Assembly (NCBI GenBank): GCA_028245195.1 | Contig: JAOKCF010000015.1 | Location: forward strand, 1-37,396 | Length of the DNA: 37,396 nt | Reading direction: 5' to 3' | Source: Vicingaceae bacterium | Lineage (GTDB): Bacteria > Bacteroidota > Bacteroidia > Flavobacteriales_E > Vicingaceae | Part shown: in pieces, positions 1-8,751 of the stretch | Position numbering within the stretch: position 1 is the stretch's first letter | Layout: each line of letters starts with the position of its first letter | Position numbers and translations under genes: made by a program | Notes under the pieces: generated by a model | The model's input: the letters and a program-made list of their open reading frames with translations, nothing else | Databases searched by the model: none | What the model was told of the DNA's origin: nothing

Positions 1-1
1 T

Positions 2-1747
2 ATGCCTTGGATAAGAGGGCTGGGCAATGCGTTCGGCTTGTCTTTTGTACCAGGTGTTTGGGTAAATTCTATTCAAATTACCAAAGGAGTTGGTTCGGTT
101 GTTAATGGTTATGAGAGTATTGCAGGTCAAATCAATGTTGAATTGGTGAAGCCGGATTTAGGTGAGCAAACCTTTGTAAACGTTTTTACAAACTTAGGAG
201 GTAGATCAGAGCTTAATTTAGGGCATACAGAACAGCTTAATGAGAATGTAGGAACAACATTATTATTACATGGTAACACTCGTTTTTTTGAGATAGATGC
301 AAACGATGATGGATTTCGAGACTTTCCGTTACAAAATCAAATCAATGCATTTAATCGATGGAAGTTTAACTCTAATAAAGGCTTGATGGGACAGATCGGT
401 ATTCATTTTTTGAAAGAAGAAAAGATTGGAGGACAAACGGATAAGTTTGTTAGTGACAATCAAAATCGGTTCGATTGGCGAGGGCCGTACCGCATAAACA
501 TAGACACTGAAAGTACCGAGTTGTTTGGTAAAGTGGGGTATGTTTTCTCTGATTTCCAATACAAAAGCATGGGTTTCCAATGGTCCCTTAAACAACACGA
601 GCAGAATTCAATTTTCGGAAAAAAGATTTATGATGTCCGTCAACGAAGTGGATATGCAAATTTCATTTATCAGTCTATTATAGGTAATACCAACCACCAG
701 TTTAAAACTGGAGCAAGTTTTGTTTATGATGAATATGATGAAGAATTTGAAACACAAAATTTTGATCGAGTAGAACGAACTCCCGGAGCATTTTTTGAAT
801 ATACTTTTAAACCCAATGCCAATTTTACAATGGTTGCAGGTTTAAGAGGTGATTATCATAATCTGTATGGAGCATTTGCTTCACCACGATTGCATCTGCG
901 TTACGCCTTAAGTGAGACGTTAGTTGCAAGAGCATTAGCAGGAAGTGGACAACGTTCTCCGACGGTTTTAATGGAAAGACAATCGTTAATGGCAAGTGCA
1001 CGGGCATTTAACTTCTTTGGTTATAATAAAGACGGGGTGTATGGTTTGGATATGGAGAAAGCCTGGAATTTTGGTTTCAACTTAGCAAAAAGCTTCACCT
1101 TGGATTATCGAGAAGGAAACATTCAGTTTGACGTGTATCGAATACAATTTGAAAACCAAGTTGTAGTGGACTTAGAGAACAGTTATGAAGTAAACATCTA
1201 TAACTTAACTGGGGAATCATTTTCTAATACCGCTCAATTACAAGTAGATTATGAATTGATTAAATTCTTAGATGTCCGTTTAGCGTATCGTTGGGTGCAA
1301 GTGCAAACCGATTTTAACATAGGAGGAGTGGAGGAAAATCAAATGCTTTTACAACAACCTTTTACACCAGAGCATCGATTTTTTATAAACTTTGGTTATG
1401 CTACTAAAAAGACATTAAAGGAGTCTAACTGGACAATAGATTTTACTGCTCAATGGTTTAGTGAACAACGAATTCCTTCAACTGAAGGAAATTTGTTAAA
1501 CAATCGTAGAAATGAGCTTTCACCTAGTTTTTCTTTGTTGAACACTCAGGTAACTCGAAACTTTAATAAACGGTTGGCAGTTTATGCAGGGGTTGAAAAT
1601 ATCTTCAATTTCAGGCAAGACAATCCTATAATTGATGCAGACAATCCTTTTGGAAACGAGTTTGACGCAAGCATGGTATGGGGTCGAATTTTTGGAAGAA
1701 ATATTTATGCGGGATTACGTTGGAAAATAACAAAAGAGAAAGTGTAA
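2..1747 (+). CDS. TonB-dependent outer-membrane receptor, 5' end cut by the window
   Basis: This is the C-terminal 581 residues of a TonB-dependent receptor. The visible start (GLGNAFGLSFVPGVWV, then IQITKGVGSVVNGYESIAGQ) is the end of the plug domain. The ATG at base 2 is an internal Met, and the signal peptide, any carboxypeptidase-like N-terminal domain and the TonB box lie outside the window. The rest alternates amphipathic beta-strands with loops, as expected for a 22-strand barrel, and ends in the strand IYAGLRWKI. The family imports large or scarce substrates (metal chelates, vitamins, glycans) using TonB energy. The plug wording resembles flavobacterial receptors that often sit beside heavy-metal genes, but the substrate cannot be read here. 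A strong terminator follows 18 nt after the stop, so this is the last gene of its transcript. Confidence 0.9.
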   Translation: MPWIRGLGNAFGLSFVPGVWVNSIQITKGVGSVVNGYESIAGQINVELVKPDLGEQTFVNVFTNLGGRSELNLGHTEQLNENVGTTLLLHGNTRFFEIDANDDGFRDFPLQNQINAFNRWKFNSNKGLMGQIGIHFLKEEKIGGQTDKFVSDNQNRFDWRGPYRINIDTESTELFGKVGYVFSDFQYKSMGFQWSLKQHEQNSIFGKKIYDVRQRSGYANFIYQSIIGNTNHQFKTGASFVYDEYDEEFETQNFDRVERTPGAFFEYTFKPNANFTMVAGLRGDYHNLYGAFASPRLHLRYALSETLVARALAGSGQRSPTVLMERQSLMASARAFNFFGYNKDGVYGLDMEKAWNFGFNLAKSFTLDYREGNIQFDVYRIQFENQVVVDLENSYEVNIYNLTGESFSNTAQLQVDYELIKFLDVRLAYRWVQVQTDFNIGGVEENQMLLQQPFTPEHRFFINFGYATKKTLKESNWTIDFTAQWFSEQRIPSTEGNLLNNRRNELSPSFSLLNTQVTRNFNKRLAVYAGVENIFNFRQDNPIIDADNPFGNEFDASMVWGRIFGRNIYAGLRWKITKEKV

Positions 1748-1765
1748 TCTGATTCTTTACAAACT

Positions 1766-1794
1766 AAAGCCATGCATCAAAGCATGGCTTTTTT
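1766..1794 (+). terminator. Rho-independent terminator after the TonB receptor
   Basis: A perfect 10-bp stem (AAAGCCATGC at 1766-1775, GCATGGCTTT at 1782-1791) encloses the 6-nt loop ATCAAA and runs into a T tract. It lies 18 nt after the receptor stop codon. Confidence 0.85.
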
Positions 1795-1869
1795 CTTTTA
1801 GTTAAAAATTGAGATTACCTCTAAGTAAGAATTGGCAGGCAAATCTGCACGAGTTTAATTTGGAATAAA

Positions 1870-1877
1870 TAACTTTG
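1870..1877 (+). promoter_or_regulatory. Bacteroidota -7 box before the phosphatase-like lipoprotein gene
   Basis: TAACTTTG matches the Bacteroidota -7 consensus TAnnTTTG and lies 17 nt before the ATG at 1895, downstream of the terminator at 1766. I do not see a convincing -33 TTG at the right distance, so this is a candidate only. Confidence 0.4.
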
Positions 1878-1894
1878 AACTATAACAAGTACTT

Positions 1895-2866
1895 ATGAAT
1901 ATACAACTGATTATTACGATTCTCTTTTTGGGCCTTGCTTCTTGCAATAAAACAGATAATAGACCAAATAAGCAAATTGTAACATCTGTAATTCCTGAAA
2001 ATTATGTAACCGAGAATGTAATTATTATCGTGATAGATGGGCCAAGGTATTCAGAAACATGGGGTGATACATCGCACCAATATCAACCTCGATTGGTAAA
2101 TAATTTAGCAGATGAGGGAACAATTTATATGAACTTTTATAACAATGGCGTAACCTTTACAAATCCTGGGCATACTGCCATAACTACAGGGAATTATCAA
2201 CCAATAGACAACAACGGAAGACAAATTCCCTATAGGGCTTCTATTTTTCAGCATTGGTTGAAGGAGTCAGGGGTGGACTCAAGTAAAGCTTGGTTAATTA
2301 CAAGCAAGGATAAATTACAAATATTAGCGAACTGTTCGGAAAGAGAGTGGCAGAACAAGTTTATGCCATCTACAAATTGTGGTATTGGAGGCAATGGTGT
2401 AGGAAGTGGTTATCGTGAAGACAGTTTAACGTTCAAGCAGATTGAAAACATACTAAATACACATCACCCGAAGTTAACCCTCATTAACTTTAAAGAACCC
2501 GATGCTTCCGGACATAGAAACGATTGGAATGCATACATAGAGGGTATTAGAAATACAGATGAATATGTTTATCAGATCTGGAACATGATTCAGAATGATT
2601 CAGAATATGCGAATAAAACTACAATGTTTGTTACGAATGACCACGGTAGACATTTCGATGGACATTTAGATGGATTTGTTTCGCATGGAGATGGTTGCTC
2701 AGGCTGCAAGCATATCAATTTATTTGCCACAGGTCCGGATTTTAAAAAAGGTCAAATTACTCCTGCATTTAGAGAACAACGAGATATTTCAGCTACAATT
2801 GCTGAATTAATGAATTTCGATTTTCCCAAAGGTAAGGGGAGAGTAATGGAAGAATTGTTTAAATAG
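1895..2866 (+). CDS. alkaline phosphatase-superfamily lipoprotein (sulfatase/phosphodiesterase-like)
   Basis: The protein has 323 residues. Residues 1-17 form a lipoprotein signal ending in the lipobox LASC (Cys17), so it is probably anchored in the outer or inner membrane facing out of the cytoplasm. The fold signatures follow in order: VIIIVIDGPRYSE (first metal Asp), NNGVTFTNPGHTAITTGNYQ (the Thr/Ser nucleophile region), then NFKEPDASGHRNDW and VTNDHGRHFDGH, which supply the Asp/His residues of the two-metal site. This is the core of the alkaline phosphatase/sulfatase/phosphodiesterase superfamily, and the short length suggests only the catalytic domain. A Cys-rich stretch (HGDGCSGCKH) follows the second metal motif. 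The substrate is unknown. It sits alone, convergent with the CoA-transferase gene 27 nt downstream. Confidence 0.82.
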   Translation: MNIQLIITILFLGLASCNKTDNRPNKQIVTSVIPENYVTENVIIIVIDGPRYSETWGDTSHQYQPRLVNNLADEGTIYMNFYNNGVTFTNPGHTAITTGNYQPIDNNGRQIPYRASIFQHWLKESGVDSSKAWLITSKDKLQILANCSEREWQNKFMPSTNCGIGGNGVGSGYREDSLTFKQIENILNTHHPKLTLINFKEPDASGHRNDWNAYIEGIRNTDEYVYQIWNMIQNDSEYANKTTMFVTNDHGRHFDGHLDGFVSHGDGCSGCKHINLFATGPDFKKGQITPAFREQRDISATIAELMNFDFPKGKGRVMEELFK

Positions 2867-2893
2867 GTTGTTTGAGCAAAGCTTATACTAGAC

Positions 2894-3961
2894 TTAGTCT
2901 GTTATTTTAAAAATAACACTCTTTACCGCCGTTAATGGCTTTCCTTCTTTCGTTTCTTTTTGTAGTAAATCTTGAGCTTCAGGCAGTTCAAAAACCTCCT
3001 TCATGTTGCGCAATGCTCCCGCAGGAACTTGATTTTCTAATAGCATTTGCATTAACTCTTCTCGATTAAAATTGTCAATTGCCTTTGAAAGTTCTTTTGC
3101 TAATTTCAATCTGTTTTTAACTCGCAACTGATTATCTAAGAATCTTTCATTTGCGATGATATTCTTGCACTCTAACACCTCACAAAGCTTCAAAAATTGT
3201 TGGTTGGTGCCAATGGCTAAAACGACTTTTTTCCCGTCTTTACACGTAAATAATTCACCGTAAGGGGCAATGTTGGGGTGCAACGTACCCATAGGTTTGG
3301 CAATGTGTCCTCCCATAATCCAATTGGTTCCTTGGTTCACTAAAGACGCTAGTGCAGTATCATACAAGGAAACGGTAACTTTTAATGCTTTTACTTCACG
3401 CTGATGTTGCAACAAGGCTAACAACAGACCTTCTTTTAGTTGATGTGCTGCTAAAACATCAATTAAGGCAACCGGTATTTTGCAGAGTTCTTCATTCTCT
3501 GTTCCGCTTATGCTAAGAAAACCGCTTTCAGCTTGTAAAACCACATCGTAGGCGGTTCTATTCTGTGTTCCAAAGCCAGTAATCTCTCCGTAAATTAAAG
3601 TGGGATTTAATTTTTTTAAACTATCAAAATCAAGCCTCAACTTAACCGCACCTCCTGGTTTGAAGTTGGCCACTACCAAATCTGCCTTAGAAATCGCTTG
3701 ATCTAATTTTTGGCGATCCTCTTTGTTTTTAAAGTCCATAAACCAACTTTCCTTTCCCCAATTGACACTGCAGTAATAGGCTGAGAACGGGTGAGACTTG
3801 TCTTCGCTAGCTAACTTCCAACTTCGAGTAACATCTCCTCCTGTTTTGTTGTTTTCAACTTTTATAACTTTTGCGCCCAACTCAGCAAAGAAAACACCAA
3901 CCGAAGGACCTGCTAACACACTCGCCAATTCAATTACTGTTAAGTCTTTAAAAGGTTTCAT
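2894..3961 (-). CDS. CaiB/BaiF family (class III) CoA-transferase
   Basis: The protein moves CoA between carboxylic acids through an aspartyl thioester. An upstream in-frame start exists at 4027, but the ATG at 3961 gives the normal N-terminus (MKPFKDLTVIELASVLAGPS) and forms an ATGA overlap with the methyltransferase stop, so I take 3961 (355 residues). Family marks are the N-terminal GPSVG and the segment AELGAKVIKVE, YDVVLQAESGFLSISG at about 139-153, and the probable catalytic Asp168 in VALIDVLAAHQ, aligned with Asp169 of formyl-CoA transferase. Family members usually have 380-430 residues, so this is a short version. Coupling to the methyltransferase suggests the two act in one pathway; acyl donor and acceptor are unknown. 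Confidence 0.85.
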   Translation of the reverse strand: MKPFKDLTVIELASVLAGPSVGVFFAELGAKVIKVENNKTGGDVTRSWKLASEDKSHPFSAYYCSVNWGKESWFMDFKNKEDRQKLDQAISKADLVVANFKPGGAVKLRLDFDSLKKLNPTLIYGEITGFGTQNRTAYDVVLQAESGFLSISGTENEELCKIPVALIDVLAAHQLKEGLLLALLQHQREVKALKVTVSLYDTALASLVNQGTNWIMGGHIAKPMGTLHPNIAPYGELFTCKDGKKVVLAIGTNQQFLKLCEVLECKNIIANERFLDNQLRVKNRLKLAKELSKAIDNFNREELMQMLLENQVPAGALRNMKEVFELPEAQDLLQKETKEGKPLTAVKSVIFKITD

Positions 3962-4842
3962 TTGGTAGCGGTTATTAATCCATACTTCCACAAACCAGCA
4001 TCTAGGCTGCTTAATAAGTGGTAACACATATTGGTATTGGCCTCTTGTGTTTTCGAGAACCGTTTTCCCATGATTCGATGAGCAAAATTATATGCCGCAG
4101 CAGGGTAATAGAATCTTCTTAGTCGTTTGATGCTAGGCCGAATTCGAACTGTTTCGTAAATGCACTCAATATTTTTAAAGTTTAGTTCGTTCAAGTTTAT
4201 GCGGTACTGTTGTTCCGTGTCTAAACTGTTTACTTTGCATCCATTAAATGCATTGGTATATAAAGAGTTGTACTCTTCTTCGCCAAGATTCTCTTTGCCT
4301 TGTAAATTATCAGCTATGGCAATTCTACCTTCAGGTTTTAGCAATCGTTTTGCTTCTTTCAAAAATGCCATTTTTGGTTCGGCATAGCAAATACTTTCCA
4401 TTCCAGTAATGAGTGTAAAGGTTTCATTTTCAAAGCTAGTATTGCAGAAATCCATTACTTGAAATTGTACTAAATGGTTTACACCTTCTTTCTTAGCATT
4501 TTCATTGGCTTTTGTAGCTTGGTGAGGGGTTAAAGTAATTCCAATTCCTGTGCATCCAATTTGTTTAGCAAAATGGATGAGCGTTCCACCAACTCCGCAA
4601 CCGGCATCTAAAACATGATCGGTTATGCTTAATTGTGCTACTTGAATCATTTCATTGTTCAGATTAACCAAGGCTTCACTTAACTTTTTTGTGTCTTTAT
4701 TCCAAATGCCTAGGTTGAGTTGCATGTTTCGGTCCATTCCCCAAGCATCACGATACGCATTATCGCACTCTTCATAATAGCTTACAATTGCTTCTTTTTG
4801 CTTGTTCCAAGCAGTATTTTGATTTATTTTATCTTGTTTCAC
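3958..4842 (-). CDS. class I SAM-dependent methyltransferase (tocopherol/sterol methyltransferase-like)
   Basis: The product has 294 residues with a Rossmann-type SAM-binding core. Motif I is HVLDAGCGVGGTLIHFA at about 76-92. It is followed by the ITLTPHQATKAN segment typical of the gamma-tocopherol, sterol and small-molecule C/N-methyltransferase group, the acidic MDFCN segment, and ITGMESICYAEPKMAFLKEA with the post-motif III region LKPEGRIAIAD. No signal peptide is present, so it acts in the cytoplasm. The start is a GTG at 4842; no ATG is available in this frame after the preceding stop. A -7 box (4862-4869) lies 20 nt upstream. Its TGA overlaps the ATG of the CoA-transferase, a sign of translational coupling. 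The substrate cannot be inferred from sequence. Confidence 0.85.
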   Translation of the reverse strand: MKQDKINQNTAWNKQKEAIVSYYEECDNAYRDAWGMDRNMQLNLGIWNKDTKKLSEALVNLNNEMIQVAQLSITDHVLDAGCGVGGTLIHFAKQIGCTGIGITLTPHQATKANENAKKEGVNHLVQFQVMDFCNTSFENETFTLITGMESICYAEPKMAFLKEAKRLLKPEGRIAIADNLQGKENLGEEEYNSLYTNAFNGCKVNSLDTEQQYRINLNELNFKNIECIYETVRIRPSIKRLRRFYYPAAAYNFAHRIMGKRFSKTQEANTNMCYHLLSSLDAGLWKYGLITATK

Positions 4843-4861
4843 TAAAATGGAATTATTATTG

Positions 4862-4869
4862 CAAATTTA
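4862..4869 (-). promoter_or_regulatory. -7 box for the methyltransferase/CoA-transferase operon
   Basis: Read on the minus strand this is TAAATTTG, a match to TAnnTTTG, 19 nt before the GTG start at 4842. The divergent lipoprotein gene starts at 4890, so the 47-nt gap between the genes must hold both promoters. A weaker plus-strand match (TATTATTG, 4854-4861) abuts it. Confidence 0.4.
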
Positions 4870-4889
4870 ACAAGACAAAACGAACAGTT

Positions 4890-5492
4890 ATGAAAACTAC
4901 GATATACTTATTCACGATACTTTTAGTGTTGAACGCCTGCAAAGGAAAGAAAGAGGTTGCAGCGCAAGAAGGAAAACCGAAAATAGAAACAGCCGCAAAA
5001 GAAATTACTGACGCTGAAAGAGAGGCGGAAATTGTTGAGCAAATGAAAAATGAAAAGTTACCCAATGAAGGGGAAGACTATTATGAAATGGTTGAAAAAG
5101 AGATTCCGGCTGATGCAGTTGCTCGTATTCAACGAACTGCTTGTTTCGGTCGTTGTCCGATATACACCTTAACTGTTTACGAAGATGGCCGTGCTGAATA
5201 TTTTGGAAAGAATTTTGCCCCAAGAGAAGGAATGTGGATAGCAGATGTTACGCCTGAGTTAATGGAGCAACTGCTCATCTTTGCCAATGAAATAGAATAC
5301 TTTGAATTAGAGAACATATACGATAAGGAGGCGGTTACTGATGTGCCTTCAACCATATCAAGTTTACGAACAGTGCAAGGTCTAAAAACAGTGGTCAATC
5401 GTTTTGATGCACCAGAAGAATTACGAAGATTTGAGCAATATTTTGATGAGTTGTTTAAGGATGTCGAGTGGCTTAGTAACCAAAGAGATTAA
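4890..5492 (+). CDS. DUF6438 domain lipoprotein
   Basis: I choose the ATG at 4890 (200 residues) because it begins a clean lipoprotein signal, MKTTIYLFTILLVLNAC, with lipobox Cys17. The longer in-frame extension reads through non-coding-looking sequence. After a charged, Glu/Lys-rich linker (about 20-70), the core starts with ARIQRTACFGRCPIYTLTVY, where the two Cys of CFGRC and the following YEDGRAEYFG strand are the hallmark of DUF6438. The rest (about 110-200) alternates helices and strands, including ISSLRTVQGLKTVV. The molecular role of the family is not known. It is divergent from the methyltransferase gene and convergent with the large peptidase/propeller gene 7 nt away. Confidence 0.8.
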   Translation: MKTTIYLFTILLVLNACKGKKEVAAQEGKPKIETAAKEITDAEREAEIVEQMKNEKLPNEGEDYYEMVEKEIPADAVARIQRTACFGRCPIYTLTVYEDGRAEYFGKNFAPREGMWIADVTPELMEQLLIFANEIEYFELENIYDKEAVTDVPSTISSLRTVQGLKTVVNRFDAPEELRRFEQYFDELFKDVEWLSNQRD

Positions 5493-5499
5493 TGAATTG

Positions 5500-8247
5500 T
5501 TAAAACCTCGATACTGGAAGAAATACTTCCCAAATTAGTCGGCTAGATGTTTTTTGAGATAAAGCATAGCTGTAACGCACTCCCACAGGCACAGAAAGTA
5601 GGCGTAATAGTTTTGTATCAAAAATCAACTCAAAGCCAGCACTATTGAACTCTCTATCTTGAGTTGTAGCAATTGAATAATCAAAGAAGGCATTACCTCG
5701 AATTCGAAGTAAATAGAAAATTCCAAATGCACCTTTATCAGGATATGCAATAGGGAAGTGGTAGTTACTACTCAATTTATATATTTCACTGCTTCTGTAG
5801 CTTCTAAATCCTCTAGAATAAATAAACTGATCACTGTTCCGGTAATTTGTTTCTCCACCTTCAAATCGAAGATCTGCTTCTATAACAAGATTGTCATTTT
5901 TAAAAAGTCCTGGCAGGGCTAATGCGTTCTTTGTGATAAACTGATAATTTGTTTGATTAACGGATCTAGAGTCTTCAACAGTAGTAGATAAGGCAAGTTT
6001 TGGAAAAATATTTTTTCTAGCTTTCAATTTATTTTGCCGGTAAGTAAAGCCATTGGTTAGTGTGTGAAAATCTTGATTCCCTAATTTATTTGATTTACTT
6101 TTCATTTTAATAAAGCTATAATCGGAGGAAAGTTGAAGGTTCCGAGAGTAGGTTTTTGAGGAATAATTTAAAGGAATGCTAAATCCCAAACCTGCCCTTG
6201 ATTGACTAAAACTGATGTTTCGATTGTTTCTATTTATGATTCTTTCGGTATTCTGAAAGAAGGCATTTATTTGAACAAAATACTGGCCATACTTGGCTGC
6301 AAAGTCAAAACTTGATTTCTCTTCGTTTAAATTGTATTTCCATCCTGCATCCACATCTAACGTATTTAATACATTTTCTGAAGTAAGCTCAAAGCCCAAT
6401 TCAGTTTGACTTACAGTTGGAGTCCAAGAATGAAGGTTAATTAACGAATTAGTGTTTTTGTATGCACTAATTTCTCCATTCTTAAGAGTATCAGCTGTTG
6501 GTATTTTTGAAGTATTTAAAATGAAATCTGGATTGTAGTAGAAGAGTGTACTTAGTTCGGGAACCACTTTAAAAGCTTCTGAATAATCAGGGATTTCCGC
6601 TTTCCGCAACTGAATTCCATTTAAACTAAAGGCTGTAAAGTAAATTTGACCGGTTGCCGGGTCAATGGCGGGTGAATACTTTCCTGAACCTTCAGCAGTC
6701 AATTCGACGAGTTCACCATTTTCGAGAAAAAAGAGGTTGTCAATTCCGTTATAACTTGCTTCGAAGTAAATTTTACCCTTATTTTCAAGTGGTCTGCCTG
6801 TAATTTGATAGGTCCACTTTGTTTTTGGTTGTATCTCACCAGATTCAGCTATTTCAATAATGGCCGTTTTTCCGATTGTATCTCGTGCATTGGCAAGAAA
6901 GGTATTAGATGATGTGGAAGTAATTTCGCTGATGTAATATTGATCAGGGTTCTCAATTTTTTGGATAAGTGTTCCATCCTTTTCTATCAGATGTATTTCA
7001 TACGTTCCATTCGGATTAACATAATTGGCTAGGATCTTTTCACCGTCGTTAGAAAAACTAGGGTGGAAGTATTTTCCTTTTGTTGTCAGTTGTTTTAGCT
7101 TTTTCGTGTTTACATCATACAAAACAATGTCTTCGTAATCCAACCATCCCCATCGCTTATCGAAATGTGTTTCAGTGGAAAGAATTTGCCCTTTGTACAC
7201 ATCAAAGTAATTGTTGGAACGAATTCCTGCTTGTCTAATTTCCACTTTTTTATCATTTTCCAATTTGTAAAAAGCACTTACATTATCATAGCTGCCATGA
7301 ATAAAATAGAGCGTGCTGTCACGATCAAATTTGGGATAGTAGTAATTGCTTACTTCATTTTTGCCAACTTCAAATACTGGTTCCCCTAAATTGATTTCAT
7401 CTGCATTCCATTGAGAAGCAAAGTCTTTCATCATGCTTTGGTACATTTTTGGAGATCTTTCGCCACCTTCTTTTTTTAAAGCTTTTGAAAACGGGTACAC
7501 AATCCCTTTATAGCTCGCAGCATTTTTGAGCACTTTTGTCCAATAGTTTTCTCCGTAGTTCTCTCTACCATAGCGAACCATTAAGTAGCCTATGCGGTAG
7601 TGGTCAGGAACAAAATCTTGAAAGGAACCGTTTCTTGCTTTATCGTAACTCGGAATGTTTTGTTCTAACACAAAAGCACGATATCCATTAAAGAAAGATG
7701 GAATCCGGCCTCTTCCTTGTTCAGAGTATCGAGTTTCGGCTAATACAGCATCACCTTCAAAGAACCAGTTTGGAATTGCTAAAGATTGCGCAGCCCCCCA
7801 AGTTAACTCTCCACCAATCCAATGCAGTACTTTCGATATTCCATAATACGAATTTGCATATTGCAAAACATGCTGATATTCATGAACACCCAGGGTGTAG
7901 TGCCACGGCAAGGTGCCAATTGCATTGTTAACGGGGAAGGGTGTAAAAAAGAATTCGGAGACAAAGGGAGCTAAACCTACATAACCGTTTGCTTGTGTTG
8001 AGGAGTTCTGTAAAATGATGTTGATGTTCCTCCGCTTGGCACCAATATTAACTTGCATTTTATTCATTCTGCTAAATATGGCTGCTACCTTCTTTGCTGT
8101 CATTTTAATTTCAGGAGAATAGATCAATCGATAGTTTTCATTTTCTATTTGGTTCCATTGTTTACTAGGTCTAAAACCGCCAAATTCTTGAGAAATAGCA
8201 TTGATGCTATAAAACAATATTATTATAGAAGTTAATATGCGGAACAT
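5500..8247 (-). CDS. secreted HEXXH metallopeptidase-like domain fused to a WD40/TolB-like propeller and a C-terminal beta-barrel
   Basis: The ATG at 8247 gives 915 residues with an immediate signal peptide (MFRILTSIIILFYSINAISQ); the longer frame to 8283 starts at TTG and lacks one. Residues about 25-270 form a peptidase-MA-type domain with HEYQH at 122-126 (HEXXH zinc motif) and a possible third ligand Glu164 in WFFEGDAV. Residues about 290-600 carry repeated blocks such as YYYPKFDRDSTLYFIHG, YFHPSFSNDGEKILANY and YSPAIDPATGQIYFTAF, typical of TolB/WD40-like propellers. The last roughly 300 residues are amphipathic strands ending with an aromatic residue (LPVSRF), as in outer-membrane barrels. 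Together they suggest an outer-membrane-anchored protease or peptide-binding machine. Catalytic activity is inferred from motif only. Confidence 0.78.
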   Translation of the reverse strand: MFRILTSIIILFYSINAISQEFGGFRPSKQWNQIENENYRLIYSPEIKMTAKKVAAIFSRMNKMQVNIGAKRRNINIILQNSSTQANGYVGLAPFVSEFFFTPFPVNNAIGTLPWHYTLGVHEYQHVLQYANSYYGISKVLHWIGGELTWGAAQSLAIPNWFFEGDAVLAETRYSEQGRGRIPSFFNGYRAFVLEQNIPSYDKARNGSFQDFVPDHYRIGYLMVRYGRENYGENYWTKVLKNAASYKGIVYPFSKALKKEGGERSPKMYQSMMKDFASQWNADEINLGEPVFEVGKNEVSNYYYPKFDRDSTLYFIHGSYDNVSAFYKLENDKKVEIRQAGIRSNNYFDVYKGQILSTETHFDKRWGWLDYEDIVLYDVNTKKLKQLTTKGKYFHPSFSNDGEKILANYVNPNGTYEIHLIEKDGTLIQKIENPDQYYISEITSTSSNTFLANARDTIGKTAIIEIAESGEIQPKTKWTYQITGRPLENKGKIYFEASYNGIDNLFFLENGELVELTAEGSGKYSPAIDPATGQIYFTAFSLNGIQLRKAEIPDYSEAFKVVPELSTLFYYNPDFILNTSKIPTADTLKNGEISAYKNTNSLINLHSWTPTVSQTELGFELTSENVLNTLDVDAGWKYNLNEEKSSFDFAAKYGQYFVQINAFFQNTERIINRNNRNISFSQSRAGLGFSIPLNYSSKTYSRNLQLSSDYSFIKMKSKSNKLGNQDFHTLTNGFTYRQNKLKARKNIFPKLALSTTVEDSRSVNQTNYQFITKNALALPGLFKNDNLVIEADLRFEGGETNYRNSDQFIYSRGFRSYRSSEIYKLSSNYHFPIAYPDKGAFGIFYLLRIRGNAFFDYSIATTQDREFNSAGFELIFDTKLLRLLSVPVGVRYSYALSQKTSSRLIWEVFLPVSRF

Positions 8248-8285
8248 AATAGATGAAATGAGGTTCTTTGTGGAAAATAACAAAG

Positions 8286-8741
8286 ATGGGAAAAGAATTT
8301 GGGGTCGGGGATAAAGTCCCGGACTTTACGTTGCCGAATGAACGAAATGAGTTAGTTAGGATTTCTATTAATGATGAAAAAAAGCGTATCATCTATTTTT
8401 ATCCAAAAGATGATACGAAAGTTTGTACTGCACAGGCGTGTAGTTTTAGAGATTGGCAAAGTGAATTAATGGCTATTGGGTATGAGGTTTTAGGTATAAG
8501 TAGCGACAGTCCTGCTGCTCATCAACAATTCATTGATGAATATAACCTTAACTTCACTTTGTTAAGTGATAAAGGAGGTGTTGTTAGGAAGCAATTTGGA
8601 GCTTCATCGTTTATAGGTCTTATTCCCTCAAGAAAAACATTTGTTATTAATGAAGAAGGTGTTGTGGAGTTTGTATATAACGCGATGTTCGAAAGTGAAG
8701 AGCATGTAACAGCAATAAAAGAATTTTTCAACAATAAATAA
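8286..8741 (+). CDS. bcp: thiol peroxidase of the BCP/PrxQ type
   Basis: The ATG at 8286 gives 151 residues, normal for the bacterioferritin comigratory protein (BCP/PrxQ) group. The thioredoxin fold is clear: VPDFTLPNERNE near the start, then YFYPKDDTKVCTAQACSFRD, with peroxidatic Cys47 and a resolving Cys52 five residues later in helix alpha-2, as in E. coli BCP. The conserved Arg of the active site appears in IPSRKTFVIN. It reduces H2O2 and organic hydroperoxides in the cytoplasm using thioredoxin. Its gene is divergent from the propeller gene with only 38 nt between start codons, and the broken dienelactone hydrolase gene begins 10 nt after its stop, so they were probably co-transcribed. 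Confidence 0.93.
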   Translation: MGKEFGVGDKVPDFTLPNERNELVRISINDEKKRIIYFYPKDDTKVCTAQACSFRDWQSELMAIGYEVLGISSDSPAAHQQFIDEYNLNFTLLSDKGGVVRKQFGASSFIGLIPSRKTFVINEEGVVEFVYNAMFESEEHVTAIKEFFNNK

Positions 8742-8751
8742 ATTTAAGTAG

